Source: Dioscorea cayenensis subsp. rotundata
Lineage: Eukaryota > Streptophyta > Magnoliopsida > Dioscoreales > Dioscoreaceae
Direction: 5' to 3'
DNA: 64,000 nt
Assembly: GCF_009730915.1 (NCBI RefSeq)
Contig: NC_052477.1
Location: 28,902,420 to 28,966,419, forward strand
How positions within the stretch are numbered: the first letter of the stretch is position 1; each line of letters starts with the position of its first letter. Both the position numbers and the translations under genes were made by a program. Below, piece after piece: positions 26,201-38,034 of the stretch. A model generated the notes under the pieces. That model had not been told where the DNA came from. It saw only the letters and a list, made by a program, of their open reading frames with translations, and ran no database searches.

Positions 26201-27635
26201 TAAAGAAATGTGCAATGGATTGTTACTTCAAATATCTTGAGTAAGCATAAACAAGAATGACAACTTTTTGGGAGTATAGATAACAAATTCTGTATAAAAG
26301 CACACCAGGAAAAATTAGTAACTTAATATTTCCTGACATTAAACAAATGTGAAGTCCCATGTACAGTTGAAAGTTTACTTATCAGCCCGTCCTCCACACC
26401 CACCTTCAGAAGTCGGAAGTAACAATCATATGAAAGAAAACAGACAAGAATTTAAAAGCATTTGTTGCAAATATTAAGCTGTTTTATCTTCTGTCATTTT
26501 GGCTAGTAGTTTAGATGGGCCAGACAAGCTGACCCTGATTGTGGGGCAGGTTTTTCTTACCACGCCTATTTGTTTATTCAAAGACTGTTTGGCCTGAGAC
26601 ACAGCCCACTGATCAGAACTTTCTATGCAGTTCGTAGTAAGGAACAAAATTTAATGGTAGAAAATTATATGAGTGGCAAGTTTGGCCAGATGCCAAGTTG
26701 GATAGCCTTTAAGAGACTAACAAACAGAGATGGATAGAGGCAGAGTTAAGGCAGGAGTGCTTACATTCACGGTGATCTTTGGACATCGATAACTCAAGTC
26801 CCGAAACTGCAGAGAAAACTGCACAAAAGATACAAATACAAGGAGAACATTGTTTTATTTGCCAGCCATGAGGAATTATCAAAAAAAGGTTGGAGAATTT
26901 TAGAGGAAAGTTACCTGATATGGCTGGTGTAAGAACACCATCACCAATTACCATGCAAGTGCCAAGCATAACCACTGCTAGCAATGCTGTATGTAAGTTC
27001 TTGTGCTTCTCGAGCCAAGTTTTGACCCTCGAACCATTCTTTGTTTCTGTAGGGCATTCCAGTATGTAAGTAGAGAGTTCTTCATCAACCACCTGTTTAT
27101 TTGGCAGGAGGCTGACGTTAGCATGCCTACAAATTAAAGAGTAAAGGGCAAAAGTGCCACCTGCAGTTCATGAAAAGAATATCATCAGTTACAAGCTTTG
27201 AAGCCTAAGCTTATTCTTGGAAGAAATTTTAGTAGACATAAATCCTACCCTCGCCATTGTCATCAGCTCTAAGAACTATGAAGACGTATTTGAACAGAGG
27301 GATGAGTGTGAGAGTCCAAAAGACAAATGAGAGAACACCAAAAATTTCTTCATTTGTTTCAGAGTGAGTGATATCTTCAGCAAATGTGCTCTTGAAAACA
27401 TACAGAGGGGAGATACTCAAGTCTCCATACACAACCCCCAGGCTCTGATATGCCAAAAGCAAAACAGTCTTCCAAGAATCTTTCTGAAACCAATCAAGCA
27501 TAAAATAATTTATGAGACTCAGGATGTTTGAACATGGACACTAAAATCAAGCCATGCAATCAGAAAGCAGCCATTTTGAAGATGTAAATAGCAAACCTTT
27601 GACGAACTTGAAGTCATCGCTAGCTCAGGATCCAT
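23239..27635 (-). CDS. KUP/HAK/KT potassium transporter, cluster II (KUP6/KUP8/HAK8-10-like)
   Basis: Nine coding exons (minus): 27635-27597, 27483-27249, 27160-26915, 26818-26765, 25496-25236, 24946-24894, 24786-24663, 24578-24324, 24221-23239. They join in phase to 749 aa, close to the usual 770-790. These proteins are potassium uptake or efflux transporters of the plasma membrane or tonoplast with 10-14 membrane spans. The family signature [19 protein letters not shown] lies at about residues 27-45, with [32 protein letters not shown] and FREGAWLP following in order. The long cytosolic C-terminal domain ends [22 protein letters not shown] (rather than GTSPLY) points to the group with Arabidopsis KUP1-4/6/8. 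The intron of 25497-26764 is the largest. A leader intron is likely upstream. Confidence 0.93.
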
Positions 27636-30060
27636 TGTCAGCAAGGAAGCCAATCTTCAGTTGCTACTCATTCTCCTCTATTTCTATTTGCAAATCTGCA
27701 AAACAACTGAACTCTCTCAAGAGATGCACAGTGCAAAGATAACAGAAGAGAAGGAACCCAGAAATATCAATCACATGGAATCAAATAAAGGATCCTTGCC
27801 ACTGACGCGTTCTTTTCCTATCCTATACCTATGAGTGAGACAAGCAGTCACCACAGTTCATCTAATCAAGCCACAGCAGACGGATTTATTTCCAGAGCAC
27901 ACATCATAGTGAATTTTAAATGCAGTCAATCTACCCATGTTCCTTTGCAGTTAGATGCATTAGAACCCATGTTTTGCCTAATAACTCCAATGGTCTAAAA
28001 CGGTAGGGCAAGCCCATGTGGAGCTCAAATCTGCATAACCTAACTTTGCAGAGGAGGTGGTACCAACTTGCCCAACAGTTGCATGGACCATTTTAAATGA
28101 AGGTGGTAAAGTTAGTTAAAGGACAACAGCGAATGAGACTAGAAAATAGTTCGTAAAACAATGGAGAGCCAACAGGGAGTTGTGAGTCCTCGTGACATGG
28201 TGAGATAGAAGAAAAATCAAACTCAAACACCTGCACTACCGCACTACTAAAAGGAAGAAGCCTACTGGTCAGTAACATATTCAATGTGAAACTGAAAATA
28301 TGAATCATTACCAAGATATTTAATTGAAATTCTATAAAGAAGCTCAAGAAAAATTTGCTAAGGTTATTCATTCACATTTATTGTGAAATCATGATAGAAA
28401 TCGAAAATGGCATTTGACAATCCACCGAATGCAAAAAGAAAAAGAAATGGCATTTAATAGCACATGCATGACTGAAAATAGATAACATGATCAGAAAATA
28501 GAATGAATAAATTGACTAAGCTGTAAAACAATGATTTCCAAATCCACTCAGAGATCCTAATTGCATGGATGAATCATTGCGTTGGTTTAACATAAAAAAA
28601 AAATGAAAAAAAAAAACAACCACAGTAGAACAAGACAGGAAACCTGAAGCATATGTCGCTAGAGGAATAGAGAAAATAACGAACAAGATATACCAATTCA
28701 CCTAAAATAAAAATTGCAACAAACCTATGTCTTAGATCACAACAATGATAATAGAATAATAATTCATACACTTTTCAACCAATCCAGCACAATCAGATAC
28801 AATCACAATCAGAGAAGCATTCAAATCAAGAATTTCATAGCTGATACCAACACAAACAGATAAACAACAATCAGAGAATATAAGTTGGTAGAAGACAAAA
28901 CCACAAATGCAAACTTGATACAACTTCAACTGAGCTGTTAGACAAGATACACTTCCAAATCTCTTAGTAGATGCACTAGAAGCAATCAAATCCCCGACAT
29001 AACTAATGACAAAAACACAATCAAGATTTCAGAGCTCACCTCTGAGCAGAGAAATCTCTTCGCTTATCTATTTAACTTAGCACTGACCCTTCAAAATCCC
29101 TTCAAGAATCAAGACCAATCCATCAATAATGGCGAATGAAACAAAAAGAAACCTTCAAATCACTGTTAAAGATTTTGGTTACAATAAAAAAGAAAGAGGA
29201 AGAATAAAAAAAGCAAGTAAAAGAGAATGCACTATAAAAAAAAAACGTTTACTACTTTATCTTCTTAGATCCTTCACATTTTTTGCGTTTTATTTTCCTC
29301 TATTTTCAATCAAGTAAAGCAGTCACATAAATGAACACAAAACAACAAACAAGATTCACCGCATCACAAGCAAGAAAACACATTCCATCCTCCAATCAGA
29401 TCAGCTCCAGCTACAGCTACAGCTCCATCCCTAAAGAACGAAAGGCAACCAAAAAAATCAACTTTTTTCAAGATTTGAAATCATAAAACCAGAAAAAGAA
29501 AACCATTTCCTTCTACCCGGCCAAGAAAAAAAAAAGAGAACCATGTGGTTTTGCATAGCAGTGGGCCACGAGAGCATGTGGGGACTCCTGATTACAAATC
29601 CACGCCGAGGAAAAGGACCGCTACTCAAGCCACATCCTTTCACGCCAAACACCCCTCCCCCACCACTCCCACTGTAGAAACCCCCCCAAATCCTCTCCCC
29701 TTCCCATCTCTTCAACTCCCCCACCCCCCTCTTTATTCTCTCCCTCACGAGTCACAACTCCTTTCACCTACCTCCATTTCTATCTCTTTCAACCCACCAG
29801 CTTCCAAAAAAGCGTAAAAAAAGGCGAAATTCAAGGAAAAAAAAAAACAATCAACAAATCCACTGCACGGCAGCCATTCATAAAACCATTAAAAGCTCAC
29901 CATCACTCCAATCTCAGAGATCCAACTCCTCCATTCCTTTCATAGCCGCTGCGCTTCCACTGCTCCTCCAATTTCGCTATCAATCCGAGATCTTAGAAGC
30001 TGAATTTTAGGGTTTTATTCGGATGGATTGGATTCAAAAGAAGGAGAAAAATGGAGATGA
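27636..30060 (-). other. Probable 5' leader, leader intron and promoter of the potassium transporter
   Basis: On the minus strand a strong acceptor (TTTTGCAG near 27696) precedes the start codon, and a strong donor (CAGAG/GTGAGC at 29039) lies further upstream, suggesting a leader intron of about 1.34 kb. Upstream of about 29040 are C- and T-rich tracts (29640-29740) typical of a leader or promoter. Short frames here have no resemblance to proteins. Confidence 0.4.
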
Positions 30061-30924
30061 ACGAAGTGGGAGACAAATATCTTTTTGATTCGTGAGAATC
30101 AAGTCGTAGGCGGGAAAAAAATTAAAATAATTTAAAATTTTATTTTATTTTTACGATTAAGTCCTTGGTTATATTTTTAATTGGTAATGCTCACCGCCAT
30201 ATCTGAATGTGTCGGAGCGAATGTTCCCCACACCATCATCAATCACGGTGACCGAAAGTTATTATTTTAATTTTAAAAAATAAATGAGTGAAATTTATAA
30301 TAATTATTTAATAAAATTAGAGAAATTTGAGATAGATTATTAATTTTTTTATTTAGGTGTTTTTTATTAAGATCCGATTAATAAGAGCAGATTTGGTGCA
30401 TTTTTATTAAAATAATATTTATAATTTTTTGAGGAAATTTTGATTTATTAGATGAAGAGAATAAAAAAATATATTAGTGGTAACTTACTACCTCGCAAGT
30501 AAAGTTAAATAACGATAAAGTTGAAATAACATGCTATCACAAGATGAAAAGGAGTTTAAAGATCAATTTTTTTAAATGATAAAAAGTGTAAATATTAAGT
30601 TAACCGTGTTAAAAAAATATAATTTAAATTGATCAATTATAAAACATGATCCCAATATTTTGGACATTTCTTTCAGTTGTTTGTCGGTAGGAGCTCTCCT
30701 TCAATCATGAATCCGATTAAAGTCTTTGATGCTAATGATTTTTTTTTAATTATCTTTTGAAAGCTTTACAGCATATTTTCATCCAAAATCACTCAAATAT
30801 GATAACTGGTTTTACATAACTCCTACTCTTTTTACGCTACATATTCTAAATTTTGATCCTAACTCTCCTATTTCTATTTATACTCACTTTTTTTAATATA
30901 TTTTAAATTGCTTTATTTTTTTAA

Positions 30925-30955
<31 letters not shown>

Positions 30956-31803
30956 GAAGTTGACTTACATTCCGGCACCATGACTAAACAAGGAAACAAC
31001 TTAGACTGGTTAACCTGATTATGAACTGAGAAAATTGACACATATAATCCAAACCCAAACTCATTAAGACATGTGTTATGTTATATTGTATTATATTAAC
31101 TTGACGTGTCAAAAATGGCAGGTGCCACGACAAGATAGTTTAAAATTACGCTCAATTTATGAATTCATTATTCACTTGATTTGAACTGTTCTTTGTCTAA
31201 AAAACTGGCAAAAAGAAAAGAAAAAGCAATAGGTTTTCACCAACACAATGACATTTTTGTTTGATTTTTAACTTGTTTTTAATGCCGTTTGGTTGAAAAG
31301 ACTGGAAAAAAGATAAAGAGGAAAACAACTAGTTTTCAACCATGCAACCACATTTTTCTTGAAATATTAAAATAAGACACAATTAAAAAAAAAAAAAAGG
31401 ACAAAAGAAAAAAGCAGTGCATGCACTCCCTTTTCACAGCTTCATGATAAACATTACCTGGTGGAGGTCATATCTTTTGGGAAAAATCAATGTCTCTGTT
31501 GATTTCTTAATTAAAAACAAAGTAATGTTCCTTACAAGGAAAAGAATGTTTATATTAGACAATGTAATTAATGCTCTGATTAGTTACAACTTACAAACTC
31601 ACTTTGAGAAATACGTCGGAATAAAATATATCATATTGTCAAATATTCATACCAACAGTAGGTGTTGGTGTGAAAAATTCAAGCCCAGCGGTAGTAATAA
31701 CAAATCCTTTACTACCAAATCTCCAATTGTGAGTATGGACTGACAATTCAAATTATGTGTTGTTGTGTAAAATCACATAGGCTAAACAATCAATTCTCGA
31801 CTC
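30061..31803. other. AT-rich intergenic sequence
   Basis: No coding or RNA gene recognised. Holds an AT microsatellite (30930-30953) and several homopolymers. Probably the distal promoter of the potassium transporter plus spacer. Confidence 0.5.
30930..30953. repeat. (AT)n microsatellite
   Basis: AT dinucleotide run, seen directly. Confidence 0.85.
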
Positions 31804-32021
31804 GTGTAGATGTTTTTTTTTTGTTTGAGAAAGGCGACAAGTGCCGGAACTCAGGGACGAACACATGAGAGAGCAACACTCACCACCGAACCATGCCTCA
31901 CCTTGTGCGAGATGGGGATCGAACTCGAGAAGCCATGCTCGGCACTCGAGGCAAACAACCTACACGAGGGATCCGATGCCAATAGACCAAATGGTCATTG
32001 GGCTCGTGTGTAGATGTTTTT
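31804..32021 (-). mobile_element. tRNA-derived SINE with 14-bp target-site duplication
   Basis: GTGTAGATGTTTTT occurs at 31804-31817 and again at 32008-32021. The insert between them, read on the minus strand, has an A-box-like TGGTCTATTGG (31989-31979), a good B box AGTTCGATCCC (31925-31915) and an A-rich 3' tail beside the first duplication. This is the standard layout of a SINE moved by a LINE-type reverse transcriptase. The body is about 190 bp and is GC-richer than its surroundings. The A-to-B spacing (about 64 nt) is wider than in a tRNA. Near-identical duplications suggest a fairly recent insertion. The SINE family was not identified. Confidence 0.8.
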
Positions 32022-33070
32022 AACAACACTTATGGCATTTGTCAACAAATAATAAATAAATAAAATGGATCATATTGAATATCATTGGATAATGTTGCAA
32101 GAACCAAGGAAAAAAAAGTAAAAAAACCACACAAACCAAGAAACTATGAATATTCCCCCCTATTCTTCTTCTAATTTTCTCCTTAGCGTTTTGTTGCTGG
32201 TTTCTAGTTCTTCTTCTAGATTCTTCAAAGTTCAAATTACTTAGTGGAGTTGTGAGTCTACAAATCATATATAGTACAGTATATTGGTTGAGTAGCTATC
32301 AAAAAAGATTATGAATAGAAGTGAGGAAAGGCCATATCTGGGACTGGTGTGTATGCTTAATAGTATACTAGCTCTGATGTTCTCATCATGGGGCCAATTT
32401 GGACCAAAATGAGTCAAAGAAATAAGATTGATTCTACTTCTACGTTTCATATTTGGTATACTTCCAATCATCTTTTAAGAATAAAAAAGTGACAAGATAA
32501 GAGCAGAAAAAAAAAAAAGAGTAGCATTGACAATTGAGTGGAGGAGGTGACAATGCTTTTAGAACAAATTGCTTTGATTGGTACACATTTATTTGTTTTC
32601 TTTTTGAGTGGTGTTAAGTCATGGTCTCATCAAACTCATCAATAGACTACTCATTCACTAATGATTGTTTGCTGTTTGATATTTTTTCCCCCATGCTAAT
32701 CCTAATTTAAACTTGAAATGAATTATGCATCCAAATCAAAAACTCTGTTTTCTTGTCAGCACTGATGAAGGGTAACAAAGCATTAAACATGCCATACCTG
32801 ATTGATGTGCACTTCCTCTGCAGATATCATTCTTTTCATCTGTGAAATTTTGGATGAAATCCAAATTGTAATGCTTTCAGTGATTCCATACACCTGATTG
32901 TAGCATGTAGGAATTTCAGCATTTCTCATCCTAATGAGTTCCTACCTTGTATAGAAAACCATTAGAAGTTGAGTATACTTCTTCTGACATATCATAAATC
33001 AGACAATTAGTTATCTTACTCATGAAAATTATTATTTAATAAAGAGTAGTGATCAGCAGGCACTTTAGAT
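32022..33070. other. Intergenic sequence right of the SINE
   Basis: No gene, repeat or RNA could be recognised in this AT-rich kilobase. It contains only short frames without protein character. Confidence 0.45.
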
Positions 33071-33071
33071 G

Positions 33072-33660
33072 TAGTGCCTCATGTTTGCAGCCCATTACTG
33101 TATATAAAGCAGCCCATTACAGTAGTTTTATGGCTAGTGCTATAGTTCTATTACTATAGAGGGTTCTTGTACATTGAAAAGAGTTACTTCATCTCATAAA
33201 GCTTCAAAGTTGAGATTTTCATAGATAAAGATTGAGGGGTTTAGAGGATCAAGATTATACGAGTAAAGAGGATGCACGAGGATGGAAGAAGGGGAAGGCT
33301 AAGAAATTAATGAGAGACTTGTAGAAGAAATTGAAAAAAGATTGGAGAACCTCAAAACTCAAAAGTGAGTGGGCTGTCATTTAATTTGGCTCTATTTCTT
33401 TGAATATTATTTGATTTTATTTGCTCTTTAAACCCCTTTTGAGTGAATTTTATGCTATTGGATTGAACAATGATGTCTCTATACCTTTATAATCTTTATC
33501 CTCTAAAGCTCCAAGCCTTGTCTGTGAAATTTTCAAAGTTCAGAAGCTTTCTGATATTAAGTAACTCTCAGTAACCATCTACAGTAATAGCATTCCAGCA
33601 GATGCCATAAAACTACACTAATGGACTGCAACATATATAGTAATAGACTACAAGTATAAG
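33072..33660. repeat. Large imperfect inverted repeat (fold-back element), arms about 170-180 bp
   Basis: The left arm (about 33072-33252) reads GCAGCCCATTACAGTAG, TTTTATGG, TTCTATTACTATAGA, GAGTTACTT, AAAGCTTC and TTTAGAGGAT. The right arm (about 33487-33660) carries the same words in reverse complement and in mirrored order. The loop of about 230 bp is purine-rich and non-coding. Arm identity is roughly 70-75 percent by eye. It may be a fold-back DNA transposon. Terminal duplications were not resolved. Confidence 0.7.
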
Positions 33661-33679
33661 TCACAGCATTAGATTAATT

Positions 33680-34458
33680 TGCTATTAAGAGCATTTAACA
33701 GCAATATCTTGGCTTGACAACGACAACGTAGGAGTTTGGGGGTGTTTTAAGTTGGCATGTTAGCCAATTGCTAATATCCATCGCTTCTAATTGTAAACCG
33801 TCTATAACGAATTATAAGAGGGGAAGAGGAGTTTGTTACTTTTGCTAACAAAAAATTGTAAGAGAGTTGAGTGAAGTTTAGTAACTTTGACAAGTTATAC
33901 AAAGTGAAAAAAAAATTAACAAATTCTAACGAGTTTAAGAGTTGTTTTGAGAGTGTTTTGATAGAACTGTATGTTATTTATTTTGAGCCAAAAATATTTT
34001 TGAGCTGCACCAACATCTTCACCTGTCTGCCACCAGGGCATGATACTAGATGTGCAGTGGAAGCATGATGGGCTCATAACCCATAGGTCTCAGAATCAAA
34101 ACTTGGCTATGATACTTAGATGTTAGTGCAGTTCAAAAATATTTTTTATTAAAAAAAAAATAAAACACAATTATATTAAACACTCTCAAAACAATTCTCA
34201 ACCTTATTAAAGTTTGTTAATTTTTTTCATCTTATCATCAGCCAAAGTTACTAGACTTCACTCAACTCACTTAAAATTTTTTGTTAGCAAAAATGATGAA
34301 GTCCTCTTGCCTATTTATAATGTGTTATAGGTGGTTCACAATCAAAGGCTGTGGACATGAGCAAATTAGCTAAGTCACTTGCCAACTAAGAAATCTCAAT
34401 CTCCAATCTCCTTTTTGTTGTCAAGACAAGATATTGCTATTTAATACTCTTAATAGTA
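33680..34458. mobile_element. Fossil: inverted pair of LTR-like repeats around an initiator-tRNA-Met-like core
   Basis: Left repeat 33680-34015 (336 bp, TG...CA ends) and right repeat 34121-34458 (338 bp) are inverted copies of each other with about 75 percent identity. Between them, 34043-34115 matches plant initiator tRNA-Met along its full length on the plus strand. Read on the minus strand, the right repeat ends in CA and is followed within a few bases by a sequence complementary to the tRNA 3' end, as in an LTR retrotransposon primer-binding site. The element has no gag or pol, is short, broken and old, and belongs to the LTR/TRIM kin. TAATT flanks the left end, and another copy lies 3 bases beyond the right end, a possible target duplication. 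Confidence 0.65.
34043..34115 (+). other. Initiator tRNA-Met-like sequence inside the LTR-like fossil
   Basis: The stretch aligns along its whole length with remembered plant tRNA-iMet, including the anticodon-loop text GGGCTCATAACCCA and the T-arm region. It is diverged, largely by transitions, so it is treated as an inert part of the fossil and not as a working tRNA gene. Confidence 0.6.
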
Positions 34459-34805
34459 AAGTAATTTGAAGTACTAACTAGTCACTACTTTATTAAGTAA
34501 ACTTCATAAGTAAAAAAACTAATTCTCTGATTTATACTAAATTAAACAAAGCTTACTCAACTTCTAACAAAAACCTGTAATAAAACTAAGAAATTGGGCT
34601 CTCAATATAATGTATGCCATCAGCGTATAATATAAACTTTGCACTACCTGAACACTTAAAAAAGGCAAGGAGTCCGACTTCAGTTGCATCTCATTTACAT
34701 ATGAAGTGCGCTTCTCATCCATCTTGTCAACTCCAAATGCCAATTCCTTAACAAGAGACAGAAACATGAGCATTATCACCAAGAAAAAAAATACCATTAA
34801 CAGAA

Positions 34806-34830
34806 TATATATATATATATATATATATAG
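34806..34830. repeat. (AT)n microsatellite
   Basis: AT dinucleotide run, seen directly, within the uncertain minus-strand locus. Confidence 0.85.
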
Positions 34831-35802
34831 CACGCAAATTTCCTTGTACATCAGAGGAAGGATCTGCAGGAGGTGTCTTAGGTGTTCTCCAAATGCATTC
34901 TTCTTAACGCTCTTCACATCTTTCAATAGTTTCTACAATACCATTGCCTTATGGTTTTGTAGTCTCCAATGAAAGCCAGAATTGGTTGAGATCCAAAGGC
35001 CATGAAAATTCCTTGATTCCTTGATTACCAAAATTTATTATGAATAGCCAACAAAAAATCTTATCAACACCAGATCTGAAATGGCATAAACTCATATTCA
35101 CATTTTAAAAGCTGCCGCTTGATCTATGCTAGTTCCATGCCCTGATTTTTATTCTGGCACCAAGTCATAAGAGCTTGTGTAGGGTGGCTTTGCTCTTTGT
35201 TTATGACAGGATTACTAGCATGCCCATAGAACCAATCCTATAACACAAGTATCACTTAAGGCAAAGAATGTATATAATCAACATAAAAGAAAAGAAATTA
35301 TCCTAATTATAAATTATAAACATGCTGTTAAGAAAAGTACACATCCACTCATATACTCTTGCATAGAAGTGATTTTTATTTTTCTTTATTGCTTCCAATA
35401 GGAAGTCCAATGTTGAGGATGCCCAATTATAGTATGGCACACAGACAGTATCTTCCACAAGATTTAAGAAATGAGAAGTAAGGTTTATAGACCAGTGGAG
35501 GGGACTGGAAAAACAACGAGCACAAGAATGAAGCTTCTTATAAACCATATCCCACCATCAATCTCACATTCAGTATCTCTGACCATAATCTTCAAATCAA
35601 TTCCATCGGATGATACATTGTAACGGTTTACAAGATCAGGGCTCACTTGACAAGAAAAGCTAAATACGATTCTATGTCCTACAGATGGTATTCACAAGAT
35701 GCATGCAATGTCATTTGTGGTAACTTTCAATTCCTCCCATCTAACTGTTGTTGTCCTCTTCATAAAATTGCACCTATCTAAAATACCTAGCACATGGGAC
35801 TT

Positions 35803-35895
35803 TATTAGAAATACTTTCGAGATATGAAGCATGGATCCAAAACTGACTTCATAGACTTTATCATAAATACTTTCGGGATATGAAGCATGGACAGC
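35803..35895. repeat. Direct duplication of about 45-50 bp
   Basis: TTTAT-A-AAATACTTTCG-GATATGAAGCATGGA occurs twice in tandem, about 55 bp apart, with few differences. It lies inside the putative frame of the unidentified locus, which argues that the frame is not under strong constraint. Confidence 0.75.
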
Positions 35896-37055
35896 CACTC
35901 TTTGCGCTGCAGTGAACTTAGTCACCCATATGTGGATGCATGATGACCCAAACCTTGTTTTCCCATTTTCTAACCCCATGTTTCCTAAAAATTGAAAATA
36001 GAGTTGATCAGAGGGGCACCCCAAAAATGTTAACTCGTTTAAACTTCAATGGGGCTATGAAATACTCATTTAGTTCACAATACATGCTCAGAAAATCCTA
36101 GAACAAGTAAAAATAAGATAAACATACTGGATGGAACAAGAAGAAATTAGCAAACGAAAGATAAAAGGAAACAAATACAACACCAAGGTAGAAACAAGAA
36201 CAGCCTATAACACATAATATTCTACACCCAAGCCTTCCATAAGGAATTTGCAGCAATCCTCTAACACCTATACTCATGAATAATATAAAATTGACCCCGT
36301 TCTTGAAAATTGGCTTTCAAACCTCTTATTCTAGATATGTAGAATTATCGTCACCCTGATTAAGCCAAGACAAGTTCACAAGGATTTCAATTATTGGAAG
36401 AACAGAATGAAAATAATCGATTAAATCATCATTCTAGAACTACCGAGCTTCAAAATATGCTTACTCTTTCCAAAGAAGCATGTTTGAGTTCTTCCAAACT
36501 CACAGTTCAAATATCAAAGAACATTTTAACAACATGTTTATATGAAGCATATCTCCACATTCCACAAGCTTTTTATTTAAAAAAAGGATTTTTCCTTCAC
36601 AAAAGAAAAAGGCATGTTGCTCTCTAATTGCCAAATTGAAAACTCAGCTCTTAGCAATAGCATTTACATTTCTACTTCCAATACTTTCATGTAATCATGG
36701 CAATTCAAGCTGTTCCTGTTCAATTTTAAAATCATGAATCAAGTTCCTTCTTCCAATGTAGAACAACATTCATGAAACCATATCCAATTCAAGACATTTG
36801 AAGCATCAAAATGAAAAAAAAAAACAATTTTTTTTTAAAAAAAAAAAGGAAAATCACCTCTGAGCGATGAAGCCTAGCAATTCCTCCAGGCTCCAGAGAA
36901 GGAAGGGGACTCGGAGCTTGTCCTAGCGCTGTTTGTTGTTCATCCCTCCATAGCTAGCTTGAGGAGAACGAATTGGGGCGCCATCGCTACGGCAATTGAG
37001 AAAGGGCACAAAGAACTATAGCGATGAGCCCTAAATCCGCGAATTCATTCATTGA

Positions 37056-38034
37056 TTTGGGATGGTGGCGGGTAAATTACAAAATTAACCTCGTATTTTT
37101 TTGTTAATTAAGTAATAAATTATCTTCTTCTTCTTTTTAATTATTGCTAGGCTTTTTTCTTAAATATCTCCTCTAATTTTATTAAATTGAAAATGCTTGA
37201 GAAATGGACACAAATTCAATATTTATTTAAAAAAATATACATTGAGAGTATTTATTTCTAATTAATTTTTTATGTATTTATTGGTCCATGTTAAACATAT
37301 AATTAGAGTTTTTATTTTAGGCCATAAAATTATTATGTTTTTTAATTTTTATTATTTGCTCCTTTTTTAAACTGGTTGTATTAAGAAACAATATTTAGTA
37401 AAAATCAAATTTTAAAATGTCTAATTTCCTTTTTTTTTTGCTATGAACTCAAAAAACTAGGCATGCTTGGAGCTTTCCAATTAAAAAAAACACATATCAA
37501 AAATAATAAAAAATAAATTAAAAAAATAGAAATAATATTGATTCAAAAAATAATACTGCATACTTTATATCTTTTAATGATTATCTTAACAATATTTATA
37601 ATTTTATTTTATTTATATATTTTTTTAACAAAGACGATAAACCCCTCCTCACAAAGGGTGTTAAATCACATCATCACTCAGCCGATGTACAGGGTCGAAT
37701 GATTTTTTGAGACAGACAAATACATGGTGCAGTCAATTACATCGACTTTAACGAAACTTTTTAAAAATTTATTATGTTTTTCCGAACATTGTATTTTATT
37801 CATTTGTTTATTTTGGTGTATATGAGAAGAGGTGATATTTGTACCTTTATTTTATTCTCAAATCTCTCAATTTATTTCTGAGTAAATCAAAAGACATGTC
37901 ACAACTTTACCATTCTAAAACCATTACACCAAAAACCCACATCACTTACTAAAAAAACATCAAACAAACATAAAATCAAACCCATTCTCTATATAAATGT
38001 AAATTATTCAAGAAAGCACTAAAATAAATAAAAA
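37056..38034. other. AT-rich spacer right of the OVATE gene stop
   Basis: No coding signal. It is the 3' flank of the minus-strand OVATE gene and upstream flank of the uncertain locus. Confidence 0.5.

Larger units (their letters stand above)
34560..37055 (-). pseudogene. Possible decayed or non-coding gene, identity unknown
   Basis: A GC-richer block at about 36860-37050 looks like a first exon and leader on the minus strand, ending at a good donor (CTCAGAG/GTGATTTT near 36858). An acceptor (TTTTTAG near 35986) opens a frame of about 100 codons (GNMGLENGKTRFGSSCIHIW...). It is followed by further stretches that look coding in other frames (for example LVNRYNVSSDGIDLKIMV near 35600). No family was recognised, and the frames do not join into one protein. 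A 50-bp direct duplication sits inside it (35803-35895). It could be a broken host gene, a lncRNA, or a gene whose exons I failed to pair. Confidence 0.35.

Noticed and set aside
29458-29817. Overlapping frames on both strands upstream of the potassium transporter
   Set aside because: Low-complexity Pro/Ser and Gly/Arg translations of a C-rich leader/promoter tract.
31810-32023. Two overlapping plus-strand frames of 60-67 codons
   Set aside because: They are translations of the SINE body and not a gene.
34043-34115. Functional tRNA-Met gene
   Set aside because: The match to initiator tRNA is diverged and embedded between inverted LTR-like repeats, so it is better explained as part of a fossil element.
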